Assembly (NCBI GenBank): GCA_037384225.1
Contig: JARROD010000138.1
Location: 1-12,183 of the forward strand
Direction: 5' to 3'
Origin: JARROD01 sp037384225
GTDB lineage: Bacteria > Pseudomonadota > Gammaproteobacteria > Pseudomonadales > Cellvibrionaceae
DNA: 12,183 bases
Under the pieces are notes generated by a model. That model did not search any database, was not told the origin of the DNA, and saw only the letters and a list, made by a program, of their open reading frames with translations. Shown piece after piece: positions 6,650 through 12,121 of this stretch. Made by a program: the position numbers and the translations under genes. Positions within the stretch are counted from its first letter, which is position 1; every line of letters starts with the position of its first letter.

Positions 6650-7100
6650 CCCCTTCACACCAGAACGGGCTTCCTTCCTGCTCACAGGCCATTCGCGCAC
6701 GGGCTTTGGCTTCTGTTTTAGTATTCCCTTGACCGAGAAAGGTACCGCGATTTCGGGTTTGAAGCGAACAGCTATACTTCATGGGTATGGGTTCACTCTG
6801 CTGTAAATCAAACATAGAGTCCTGTATCTGTATCATCGCCAATTCCAGGCGGTGGATTCGCTTGCGCAATGCACGATTTTCCCGATAGAGATACTCGACT
6901 TGTCTATTATAAAAGTGCTTGTCGCGAAACGCTTTATCCCGATGCCGCATAGATTTAAAATCTTGCGCCTCCTCCATTTCATCCTGCACCGTTATCTCCA
7001 CCATTGGCTTGCCATTAATCATCTTATTGGTATCGTCAGCGGTGACACATTGAGAAACCAACAGCAGGGCCGCGCATTTTGCAATTGCACGTAACGTCAT
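6630..7100 (-). CDS. Small periplasmic coiled-coil protein, function unknown
   Basis: This 156-residue protein has a signal peptide at 1-21 (MTLRAIAKCAALLLVSQCVTA). A very polar, helix-rich middle with heptad-like spacing (about 55-100, YNRQVEYLYRENRALRKRIH) probably forms a coiled coil. The C-terminal Cys-containing module of about 45 residues (YSCSLQTRNRGTFLGQGNTK to FWCEGVMECDE) has four cysteines likely to form disulphides. Similar small 'CSL...GxGxTxxEA' modules occur in unannotated Vibrio/Shewanella-type periplasmic proteins (recollection). GAGGA 8 bases upstream supports the start. It is single-gene and convergent with the receptor remnant, whose 3' end overlaps its last codons. Confidence 0.75.
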   Translation of the reverse strand: MTLRAIAKCAALLLVSQCVTADDTNKMINGKPMVEITVQDEMEEAQDFKSMRHRDKAFRDKHFYNRQVEYLYRENRALRKRIHRLELAMIQIQDSMFDLQQSEPIPMKYSCSLQTRNRGTFLGQGNTKTEAKARARMACEQEGSPFWCEGVMECDE

Positions 7101-7139
7101 CTTCCAATCCTCTGTATCCGTGATGTGTTTAAGGGCCGC

Positions 7140-7167
7140 ATTATACGTGATTCGATAGTGAACATAA
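7140..7167 (-). promoter_or_regulatory. Possible sigma70 promoter for the periplasmic coiled-coil gene
   Basis: On the minus strand a perfect TATAAT lies at 7140-7145 with a weak -35 (TTATGT, 7162-7167) at 16-base spacing. It is about 40 bases before the start codon at 7100. The -35 match is poor, so confidence rests on the -10. Confidence 0.4.
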
Positions 7168-7283
7168 GCTGAATGGCATCGGCGGTAAGGGTGGGGCGGG
7201 CTTGGATAGCGAAAAATATAAAAATACTGCTATTATAACGTCATTTTTGGCCATTTAATGTTTGTTTCTACCAAGGCTCCGCT

Positions 7284-8522
7284 GTGCATTCACCCCAACC
7301 TGAGAACCTGCTGCGCAACGTCAACTTCCTGCAACTGGTTGCCGGCCGTGTGGCAGGCTCCTTCGCCACCCAAATGCAGTCCATCGTCGTCGCCTGGCAA
7401 ATTTATGAACTTACTCACGACCCACTGACACTGGGTTACGTCGGCCTGGCCCAGTTTATACCCATGGCGATATTGGTATTGCCGGCGGGCGATCTCGCCG
7501 ATCGCATCGACCGGCGCTGGATACTGACCTTGAGCTGGCTGACACAGTGTATTGCCAGCGGCTTGTTTCTGGGGTTGACCCTGAGCGGAAATACCGCCCT
7601 GCTGCCGTTCTATGGCGTATTGACTCTATTTGGCGTGGGGCGCGCGTTTTCCGGACCGGCCATGCAATCCTTTCTGCCACTGCTGGTGCCCAAACATCAG
7701 CTCGCCAAAGCCATCGCCTGGAACGCCTCCGCCTTTCAGACCGCCGTGATCGCCGGCCCCAGCCTGGGCGGCGCCATCTATCTGCTAGGCCCCGCCTTTG
7801 CCTACAGCCTGTGTGCCATCCTTTTGGGCATCGCCTCGCTGCTGGTGTTTCTGATCCGCGGACAGGGCCGCCAGCAGATCAGCGCTCCCGGGCCCAGCGC
7901 ATTCGCACGTTTTACCGCCGGTATCGCCTATGTGCGCGGTCAACCCATAGTATTGGGCGCCATCTCTCTGGATCTGTTCGCCGTCCTGCTGGGCGGCGCC
8001 ACAGCGCTTTTGCCGATCTACGCCAATGATATCCTCAACGTCGGCCCCAGCGGTCTGGGTATGCTGCGCAGCTCCGTGGCCGTGGGCGCGTTCGCCATGG
8101 CAATATGGCTCGGCCGCTACCCGATCAAACGCCATGGCGGCGCGATTATGTTCGCCAGTGTGGCGGTGTTCGGAGTGGCCACCATCGTATTTGCGTTATC
8201 GCAGAGCTTTATATTGTCACTGGGCGCGTTATTTATACTGGGCGCAAGCGATATGATCAGTGTTTACATTCGCGGCACCTTGATCCAACTCGCCACGCCG
8301 GATGAAATGCGTGGCCGCGTCAGCGCGGTGAACATGCTGTTTATCGGCGCGTCGAATGAACTGGGCGAATTCGAGTCCGGAGTCACCGCCGCCTGGTTCG
8401 GCACTGTGCGCGCTGTGATCTTCGGCGGTGCCGGGACGCTGGCGGTGGTGGGGTTGTGGATGAAATGGTTTCCCGCCCTGCGCAATGTTGATCGACTGGA
8501 GGATGCGAGTGTTAAGGATTAG
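7284..8522 (+). CDS. MFS transporter, EntS/MFS_3-like exporter
   Basis: This 412-residue membrane protein has ten to twelve hydrophobic segments. Near the start it has FLQLVAGRVAGSFATQMQSI and VVAWQIYELTHDPLTLGYVG, and the MFS motif A in loop 2-3 is GDLADRIDRR (69-78). These features match the MFS_3 group (enterobactin exporter EntS and macrolide-efflux-like proteins). A second-half signature, RGTLIQLATPDEMRGRVSAV, is also typical. The substrate cannot be read from the sequence; a siderophore or drug is possible. The start is GTG at 7284 with AAGG 9 bases upstream; the ATG at 7258 is out of frame. It is monocistronic, followed by 118 bases before the deacetylase gene. Confidence 0.88.
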   Translation: MHSPQPENLLRNVNFLQLVAGRVAGSFATQMQSIVVAWQIYELTHDPLTLGYVGLAQFIPMAILVLPAGDLADRIDRRWILTLSWLTQCIASGLFLGLTLSGNTALLPFYGVLTLFGVGRAFSGPAMQSFLPLLVPKHQLAKAIAWNASAFQTAVIAGPSLGGAIYLLGPAFAYSLCAILLGIASLLVFLIRGQGRQQISAPGPSAFARFTAGIAYVRGQPIVLGAISLDLFAVLLGGATALLPIYANDILNVGPSGLGMLRSSVAVGAFAMAIWLGRYPIKRHGGAIMFASVAVFGVATIVFALSQSFILSLGALFILGASDMISVYIRGTLIQLATPDEMRGRVSAVNMLFIGASNELGEFESGVTAAWFGTVRAVIFGGAGTLAVVGLWMKWFPALRNVDRLEDASVKD

Positions 8523-8640
8523 CCGGTAACCGAATTGGCAAAGCGTACAACAGTGAAAAAGCAACCTCAGCGAGAATCACAATGGCTACAAAAACAAGGT
8601 ATATCTCAAACAATGTACATCACCAAATAACGAGTAAAAA

Positions 8641-9549
8641 ATGAAAATTTTTTCAGCATTGTTAATTGCATGGATGGCGCTAGGTGCGTCGGCATATGCA
8701 AATTCAGAAAAGGGTGGCGGGATGCATCATCAATCGAATATTGTGGCGGTATTCGCCCATCCGGACGATGAGACCTGGATCAATGGCACAGTGGCGTTGA
8801 TTGCGTCGAAAACATCGCGGTTTCATGTCGTCTATGTCACCTCCGGCGACGCCGGAACCGATGTCAGTGGACAGGATTTAGAAGATGAAGCGCTGGCCAG
8901 GGAAAGAGAGCGGGAAGCTCAAAAGGCATTGACGGCGCTCGGCGTTCAAGCGCCCCCCATTTTTTTACGCCTCCCGGATTCGCACTTGCAAGAGCGTGAA
9001 AATCAGTTGCTGATGCAATCCAAATTGAATGCGCTGTTTCAAGAGCGTCAACCGGAAGTTGTCTTGACTTTCGGTGAAGACGGAATCACCGGACATACCG
9101 ATCACCGGCTGGTGGGCATAGCGACGCGAAGGGCTGCCGATGAGTCTAAATCGGTGCGCGTGGTCTTAAACATTGCAATTTCCGAACAGCGAGCGAAAGC
9201 GCTAAACGACTATGCGGCGGATATGGGCATCGATTTACCCAGTATTTATCCCACTCTTCCGGTGGACAAAACCTCGGTGGATCTGAGAATAAACGTCGAA
9301 AAATTCGCCACCCAGCGCATTGAAGCCTTTGCGTCCCATAAGACGCAGTTCCCTCCCCGGCTCAACACCCTCTGGCAAGAGTTCGTCTCCCGACAACACA
9401 AGGAAGAGATCATTGTTTCAAGACGGCACAAAACACAGTCAGGTATTTTTGAACGCGTGCTTGCCGATGACTCGATCGAACGCCTCGACCTGAATAACGG
9501 CAGGCACCCTGAACACGACCGTCACCCTGAACAGGGTGTACAGAAATAG
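8641..9549 (+). CDS. Secreted PIG-L/LmbE-family deacetylase
   Basis: This 302-residue protein has a signal peptide at 1-20 (cleavage near AYA/NS). The zinc motif AHPDDE is at 39-44 (H40 and D43 as ligands, D42 as the likely general base), and GHTDH at 151-155 supplies the third His (H155), as in MshB and other PIG-L N-deacetylases. The family removes acetyl groups from N-acetylglucosamine-type substrates. The export signal implies a periplasmic or external glycan, but the substrate is not deducible. The catalytic domain looks complete. The last 15 residues (RHPEHDRHPEQGVQK) are low-complexity and encoded by a repeat (9505-9538), so the natural end may have been altered next to the mobile DNA. 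Only a weak Shine-Dalgarno (ACGAG) precedes the ATG. Confidence 0.88.
   Translation: MKIFSALLIAWMALGASAYANSEKGGGMHHQSNIVAVFAHPDDETWINGTVALIASKTSRFHVVYVTSGDAGTDVSGQDLEDEALAREREREAQKALTALGVQAPPIFLRLPDSHLQERENQLLMQSKLNALFQERQPEVVLTFGEDGITGHTDHRLVGIATRRAADESKSVRVVLNIAISEQRAKALNDYAADMGIDLPSIYPTLPVDKTSVDLRINVEKFATQRIEAFASHKTQFPPRLNTLWQEFVSRQHKEEIIVSRRHKTQSGIFERVLADDSIERLDLNNGRHPEHDRHPEQGVQK
9505..9538. repeat. Direct repeat plus palindrome inside the end of the deacetylase gene
   Basis: CACCCTGAACA occurs at 9505-9515 and again at 9523-9533. The second copy continues into CAGGGTG (9532-9538), making a perfect 7-bp inverted repeat with a 2-base centre. No T tract follows, so this is not a standard terminator. 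It looks like a REP-type or small dispersed palindromic element extended into the coding end of the gene. Confidence 0.55.
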
Positions 9550-9559
9550 AAAATTACCA

Positions 9560-10005
9560 AAGCTACACAAATATGGCAGCCGTTATTTTTGTTCATGGAC
9601 TAGCACAGAACGTATCGTGGTGTTGAACTCGATTGCCCGCGATGTGGTATCGCCGAGAAGGGGAGTCCATTCTGAATATGTATTCACATTCCGAAATATA
9701 CCCTTTAAGAAGCTTCGCAATAACACCTGGAGAAGAGCCTGGGAAGTCTCAGGGCTGCCAACCGAGCCAGGGTTTTTAAGGGCGTGCATAACTTGAGGCA
9801 CACCTTTGGAAGGCGACTGAGAGCGGCGGGAGTACCCCTTGAAACACGTAAAGTACTATTGGGTCACGCGAACGGCGATATTACAACGCATTATTCGGCG
9901 GCGGAGTTGAGTGAACTTCTGGACGCTGTCGAAAAGATCGTGAACCAGAATATTGCGCAGACGCCAACCTTGTCTCTAGTGCGTCAAAGAGCTGGAAGCC
10001 ACCTG
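9560..10005 (+). pseudogene. C-terminal remnant of a tyrosine recombinase (phage/island integrase)
   Basis: Two overlapping frames together give ERIVVLNSIARDVV, YVFTFRNIPFKKL, WRRAWEVSGLPTEPGFL, and then in the next frame GVHNLRHTFGRRLRAAGVPL, ETRKVLLGHANGDITTHYS. These contain the HxxR box (HNLRH), the LLGH box and the catalytic Tyr (HY) of XerC-type integrases. The frame break lies at the T/A/G run 9773-9782; one lost base would restore PGFLKGVHNLRH. The N-terminal DNA-binding half and the first catalytic Arg are absent. The second frame has lost its stop and reads through the terminator and tRNA fragment to 10308, so the 174-residue ORF there is partly non-coding. It belongs to an integrated element whose attachment site is the adjacent tRNA. 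Confidence 0.83.
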
Positions 10006-10011
10006 TCGGAA

Positions 10012-10050
10012 AATAAAAAAGGGTTAGCAGGCATCAGCCCACTAACCCTT
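10012..10050 (-). terminator. Intrinsic terminator of the tRNA-Arg (3' half)
   Basis: AAGGGTTAG (10019-10027) pairs perfectly with CTAACCCTT (10042-10050), with inner GGC/GCC pairing. On the minus strand it is followed by TTTTTTATTTT. It lies five bases past the CCA end of the tRNA fragment, where a tRNA terminator belongs. Confidence 0.8.
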
Positions 10051-10055
10051 GAAAA

Positions 10056-10100
10056 TGGCGCGCTCAGGAGGATTCGAACCTCCGACCACCTGGTTCGTAG
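10056..10100 (-). tRNA. 3' half of tRNA-Arg(ACG): integration (att) scar
   Basis: On the minus strand the sequence begins exactly at the anticodon loop CTACGAA (anticodon ACG), then has the 3' anticodon stem CCAGG, a variable loop, a perfect T arm (GGAGG, TTCGAAT, CCTCC), the 3' acceptor strand TGAGCGC, G73 and CCA. It closely resembles E. coli tRNA-Arg(ACG) over the same half. The bases upstream (10101 onward) do not form the D arm or the 5' stems (CCTGG is absent), so no complete tRNA exists here. A tRNA cut precisely at the anticodon loop is the classic attachment core left by an integrase that uses the 3' half of a tRNA gene. Confidence 0.88.
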
Positions 10101-10155
10101 GCACTTAAATGGATTGCACTATCACGCTGAATTTAAACAGCTTTTTTGGCTTATT

Positions 10156-10228
10156 TTTCTAATAGATGCTGCAGTGCAAAAACGGTGGTTCGCGGGCTGG
10201 AAGCCCATTTTCATCGATCTATTAGAAA
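10156..10228. repeat. 12-bp inverted repeat enclosing a GC-rich hairpin
   Basis: TTTCTAATAGAT (10156-10167) is perfectly complementary to ATCTATTAGAAA (10217-10228). The 49-base interior contains GGGCT-GGA-AGCCC (about 10194-10206) followed by ATTTT. The unit lies between the tRNA scar and mazE. It could be a small structured RNA with terminator, a recombinase or excisionase arm site of the element, or a miniature transposon scar. Confidence 0.5.
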
Positions 10229-10284
10229 GAATTTCGCCTATTTTGGCGTGTGTAATGATGTTTAAAAAACTGACTACAAGCTTG

Positions 10285-10307
10285 TATAACACAGCACCGG
10301 TGTTATA
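10285..10307 (+). promoter_or_regulatory. Palindromic operator/promoter of the mazEF-like operon
   Basis: TATAACAC (10285-10292) and GTGTTATA (10300-10307) are a perfect 8-bp inverted repeat with a 7-base centre, 37 bases before the mazE start. It overlaps candidate promoter elements (TTGTAT at 10283-10288 and TAACAT at 10306-10311, 17 bases apart). AbrB-fold antitoxins bind such palindromes and repress their own operon, so this is the likely operator. Confidence 0.5.
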
Positions 10308-10343
10308 ACATTGTTATTACACAGCTAAGTGAGGTATGCCAGT

Positions 10344-10583
10344 ATGCAAACCAAATTGCGCCCCCTGGGTAACAGCGTAGGTGTGGCAATTCCCGCGCAC
10401 GAATTACGTGCCTTGGATGCAAAAGTTGGCGATCTTATCGAAATCGAAATTAAGCGCGTCATCCGCCATGTCCGTGAAGGCTGGGACAACCCCGCCGTAT
10501 GGGCCGGCGCTGATGAAGATGAGCTTCTCCTCAAAGATGCTCCGGCCACTGAATTTGACAATATAGAGGAATGGGAGTGGTAG
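10344..10583 (+). CDS. mazE: MazE/PemI-family antitoxin
   Basis: A 79-residue protein starting MQTKLRPLGNSVGVAIPAHE, the AbrB/SpoVT swapped-hairpin DNA-binding domain of MazE-type antitoxins (residues 1-45). It is followed by an acidic, disordered tail (DEDELLLKD to NIEEWEW) that would wrap the toxin's active site. The ATG at 10344 is preferred because GAGG (10331-10334) lies 9 bases upstream; a GTG at 10329 would add five residues unlike the family. It overlaps or abuts the toxin gene, as usual for type II pairs, and is probably autorepressed through the palindrome at 10285-10307. It sits next to the tRNA att scar, consistent with an island-stabilising module. Confidence 0.88.
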   Translation: MQTKLRPLGNSVGVAIPAHELRALDAKVGDLIEIEIKRVIRHVREGWDNPAVWAGADEDELLLKDAPATEFDNIEEWEW

Positions 10584-10897
10584 CCAGATTTGATGTATTT
10601 TTAGTTGACCTTAACCCCACGAAAGGAAGCGAGCAAGCCGGCACACGACCAGTACTGGTCGTTTCTCCAGACGATATGAACCGCTGGCTTAAAACCGTCA
10701 TTGTCGCCCCAATGACGACAAAACTGCGTGGGTGGCCAACACGAATACTGATTGAGCATGGCGGGAAGGAAGGGGAAGTCGCTCTCGATCAATTGAGAAC
10801 CATAGACAAAAGCCGACTAGGCAGAAATTTTGGCACACTTGACCCACAATATCATGATGCCATTTTAGACAAGCTATCGGAGATATTTTCTAAATAA
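10577..10897 (+). CDS. mazF: MazF/PemK-family mRNA endoribonuclease toxin
   Basis: The protein matches MazF/PemK throughout: VARFDVFLVDLNPTKGSEQA, TRPVLVVSPDDMN, VIVAPMTTKLRGWPTR, VALDQLRTIDKSRLGR. The catalytic Arg (TRP) and Thr (PMTT) positions of MazF are present, and length (106 residues) is normal, so it looks active. MazF enzymes cut single-stranded mRNA at short sequence sites and stall growth when the antitoxin is lost. GTG at 10577 is the likelier start: AGAGGA ends at 10570, which is correct spacing for 10577 but too close for the ATG at 10571, and family members begin MVARFD. It overlaps mazE by 7 bases, giving translational coupling. Confidence 0.9.
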   Translation: MVARFDVFLVDLNPTKGSEQAGTRPVLVVSPDDMNRWLKTVIVAPMTTKLRGWPTRILIEHGGKEGEVALDQLRTIDKSRLGRNFGTLDPQYHDAILDKLSEIFSK

Positions 10898-10966
10898 CCA
10901 TGTTGCCAGCCAATGATATTCCCGTGACATGAGTACAACCAACCGCCACGGGATTTGCATCCTCGG

Positions 10967-11287
10967 CTATTCTGGTCCGCAACGCCGAAACTCAAACTTG
11001 AGAGCACTGGTTAAACACTCCAACAGAGTGGCAAAACCAATCGCCCCCTCTTCATTCAGTGAAAAACCTTCACCTGAACCGCTAGGTACAACAAACGTCT
11101 TGAGTGCCTCCAGCGTGTAGAGAATATTCTGATTGGTTTCCCGATAATCCCCACCAATCAACGGATTAAAAAACAGAGATGCCTTTTCTCCTATATCGAT
11201 GTATTCGGGAAACTCTCTCGGGCAATTCTTAAGCCATGCATTGAATACCTCTTCGCGTTTTTTTCCATCCATACTCTCATCACTCAT
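10967..11287 (-). CDS. Hypothetical protein of 106 residues, accessory gene
   Basis: I do not recognise a family. The start is supported by GGGAG 8-9 bases upstream of ATG 11287. The protein is soluble, acidic at the N-terminus (MSDESMDGKKREEVFNAWLK), with predicted helical stretches in the second half (NQNILYTLEALKTF, GAIGFATLLECLTSALKFEF). There is no signal peptide, membrane segment or catalytic motif. It lies on the strand opposite mazEF and downstream of the P4-like leader transcript, so it could be cargo of the satellite element. A faint resemblance of the helical C-terminus to small Pseudomonas-type DUF3077 proteins is not strong enough to name it. Confidence 0.6.
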   Translation of the reverse strand: MSDESMDGKKREEVFNAWLKNCPREFPEYIDIGEKASLFFNPLIGGDYRETNQNILYTLEALKTFVVPSGSGEGFSLNEEGAIGFATLLECLTSALKFEFRRCGPE

Positions 11288-11528
11288 GACATTCTCCCGC
11301 AGATTGGTTAGGGGTATTCAAGTGAGAGCGGCTCCTGTGAAGCCCGGCGAAGGCACGACAGATGAACTCGCGATCCTGCAGGGCGCAGCCGCGAGGCTGA
11401 CGAATTAGCGTGCATTCCTTGTCAGAAAGCGCAATCGGGTAGTTACGACGGGTGGCTTGTAGTCGGTTGAGGTAGAGGCGCAGGCGTTGGCGAGCGTGCA
11501 GATTCGATGGAAATAGGATTGCGTTCAT
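11280..11528 (-). CDS. Possible small Arg-rich protein upstream of the hypothetical gene
   Basis: An 82-residue frame starts MNAILFPSNLHARQRLRLYL and ends overlapping the first 8 bases of the next gene. It is strongly basic (many Arg), with no membrane segment. The same stretch is open in another minus-strand frame (11443-11673), so ORF presence alone is weak evidence. The 8-base overlap with 10967-11287 would suit coupled translation in a satellite operon. I rate it possible rather than probable. Confidence 0.35.
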   Translation of the reverse strand: MNAILFPSNLHARQRLRLYLNRLQATRRNYPIALSDKECTLIRQPRGCALQDREFICRAFAGLHRSRSHLNTPNQSAGECHE

Positions 11529-11600
11529 GGCATTGGCCCTTTTGTGCGATTAATTCGCCCGCTACCCTCCTGCTAAAAAGGGTGAGCGGAACCGTGTGGG

Positions 11601-11837
11601 TTAGCAGACCGGCCAAAAGGAAACCGGCAGCCCCGAAGGGCTCCCGCACGGCCCGCCCATTAAGGTGTGCCATGTAACGAACAAAAAAAGCCGCACTGGC
11701 GCGGCGTATCCGCCTTTTGATTCCAGGCTGCTAAACCCGGTCACTGATTTTGCAGTGACGGCGAGGAGAATAATGAAGTCCCAGCGCTTTATCAAGCGCG
11801 GCGCTGGCTTATATCTCTGCCCCCACATCTCTTCCAT
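11601..11837 (-). CDS. Ash-like small ORF of a P4-type immunity region, overlying a terminator
   Basis: A 78-residue frame contains LAVTAKSVTGFSSLESKGGY, then AAPVRLFLFVTWHTLMGGPC. This resembles the Ash family (P4 orf88-like), in which a conserved 'VRAVFFV' stretch recurs in P4-like prophages of enterobacteria and relatives; the match is from memory. It lies about 50 bases downstream of a C4-like RNA on the same strand, as in P4. No good Shine-Dalgarno lies close to the ATG (AGGAGA is about 20 bases away, with an in-frame TGA between). Codons for the conserved stretch form an intrinsic terminator. Either the frame is a real Ash protein with attenuation inside it, or the apparent protein is a structured leader RNA. 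Confidence 0.45.
   Translation of the reverse strand: MEEMWGQRYKPAPRLIKRWDFIILLAVTAKSVTGFSSLESKGGYAAPVRLFLFVTWHTLMGGPCGSPSGLPVSFWPVC
11682..11705 (-). terminator. Intrinsic terminator inside the Ash-like ORF
   Basis: On the minus strand GCCGC-GCCAGT-GCGGC is followed at once by seven T. The stem is short but fully GC. Its position within an open frame and downstream of a C4-like RNA suggests premature termination of the leader transcript, comparable to the RNA-controlled termination in P4 immunity. Confidence 0.6.
11740..11807 (-). promoter_or_regulatory. Cluster of strong hairpins in the leader before the terminator
   Basis: Three perfect inverted repeats are packed here: GTCACTG/CAGTGAC (11740-11746 and 11753-11759); CCAGCGC/GCGCTGG (11781-11787 and 11801-11807); GCGCTT/AAGCGC (11784-11789 and 11794-11799). 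The last two share bases and are mutually exclusive, which is how attenuators switch. All lie between the C4-like RNA and the terminator at 11682-11705. Confidence 0.4.
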
Positions 11838-11883
11838 TCGCGCTCAAACGTCTCTCCTGGAGCTTGCCATTGGCTACGAGTGA

Positions 11884-11977
11884 ACCAGCTCTCAGTTTGC
11901 CGGCAGATCTCAGTGTGTAGCCGCTAGGCACACCTCTCTGATCGGTGCCGCTACCTAGCATGGATCCCCATTAAGCC
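11884..11977 (-). ncRNA. C4-like antisense RNA (P1/P7/P4 phage immunity type)
   Basis: The minus strand contains GGATCCATGCTAGGTAGCGG (up to about 11969), CACC, then GGTGTGCCTAGCGGCTACAC, CTGAGATC, CCGGC and GAGAGC. It folds into a clear hairpin with a TAGC loop (11913-11933), and repeats the theme GGTAGCGGC / CTAGCGGCTAC. This pairing of two related arms is the hallmark of C4 antisense RNAs, which are cut from a leader transcript and cause termination or translational silencing downstream. A sigma70 promoter 40 bases upstream and an Ash-like frame downstream give the P4 order. Boundaries are approximate. The identification rests on remembered consensus. Confidence 0.62.
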
Positions 11978-12013
11978 TGCAGTTGCTGCCGAAACTCATT
12001 GCGTGACTTTTTT

Positions 12014-12042
12014 CTTATATCTATCCGCCGATAAAATTTCAG
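12014..12042 (-). promoter_or_regulatory. Sigma70-like promoter for the C4-like RNA/Ash leader
   Basis: On the minus strand CTGAAA (12037-12042; 4 of 6 to consensus) and TATAAG (12014-12019; 5 of 6) are separated by exactly 17 bases. Transcription would start near 12007, about 35 bases before the C4-like element, matching the P4 PLE arrangement. Confidence 0.55.
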
Positions 12043-12106
12043 GAGCGGGGGGAGAACTGAGTATCCGTGGATAGGGGGTATCGATTTAGCTAACCTATTG
12101 ATATTT

Positions 12107-12121
12107 GGGGAAATTGTCCCC
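12107..12121. repeat. 15-base palindrome GGGGA-AATTG-TCCCC upstream of the leader promoter
   Basis: A perfect 5-bp GC-rich inverted repeat around AATTG lies 65 bases upstream of the promoter at 12014-12042. It is a plausible operator for a regulator of the element. No gene is visible between 12043 and the right edge. Confidence 0.35.

Noticed and set aside
7547..8135. Alternative-frame and antisense ORFs in the MFS gene
   Set aside because: The main frame has continuous transporter motifs; the others are Arg/Pro-rich shadows typical of high GC third positions.
9524..9545. Rho-independent terminator after the deacetylase gene
   Set aside because: The palindrome is strong but has only a 2-base loop and no following T tract, so I call it a repeat.
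10056..10140. A complete tRNA gene
   Set aside because: The D arm and 5' acceptor and anticodon strands are missing; similarity stops exactly at the anticodon loop.
11443..11673. A 76-codon minus-strand ORF (starting MAHLNGRAVREPFG)
   Set aside because: It overlaps two other candidate frames and begins just after the terminator. It may continue the Ash-like region after a frameshift, but I cannot support it as a separate gene.
11665..11883. Plus-strand ORF of 72 codons opposite the Ash-like leader
   Set aside because: No start signals, antisense to the structured leader with a promoter on the other strand, and no recognisable family.
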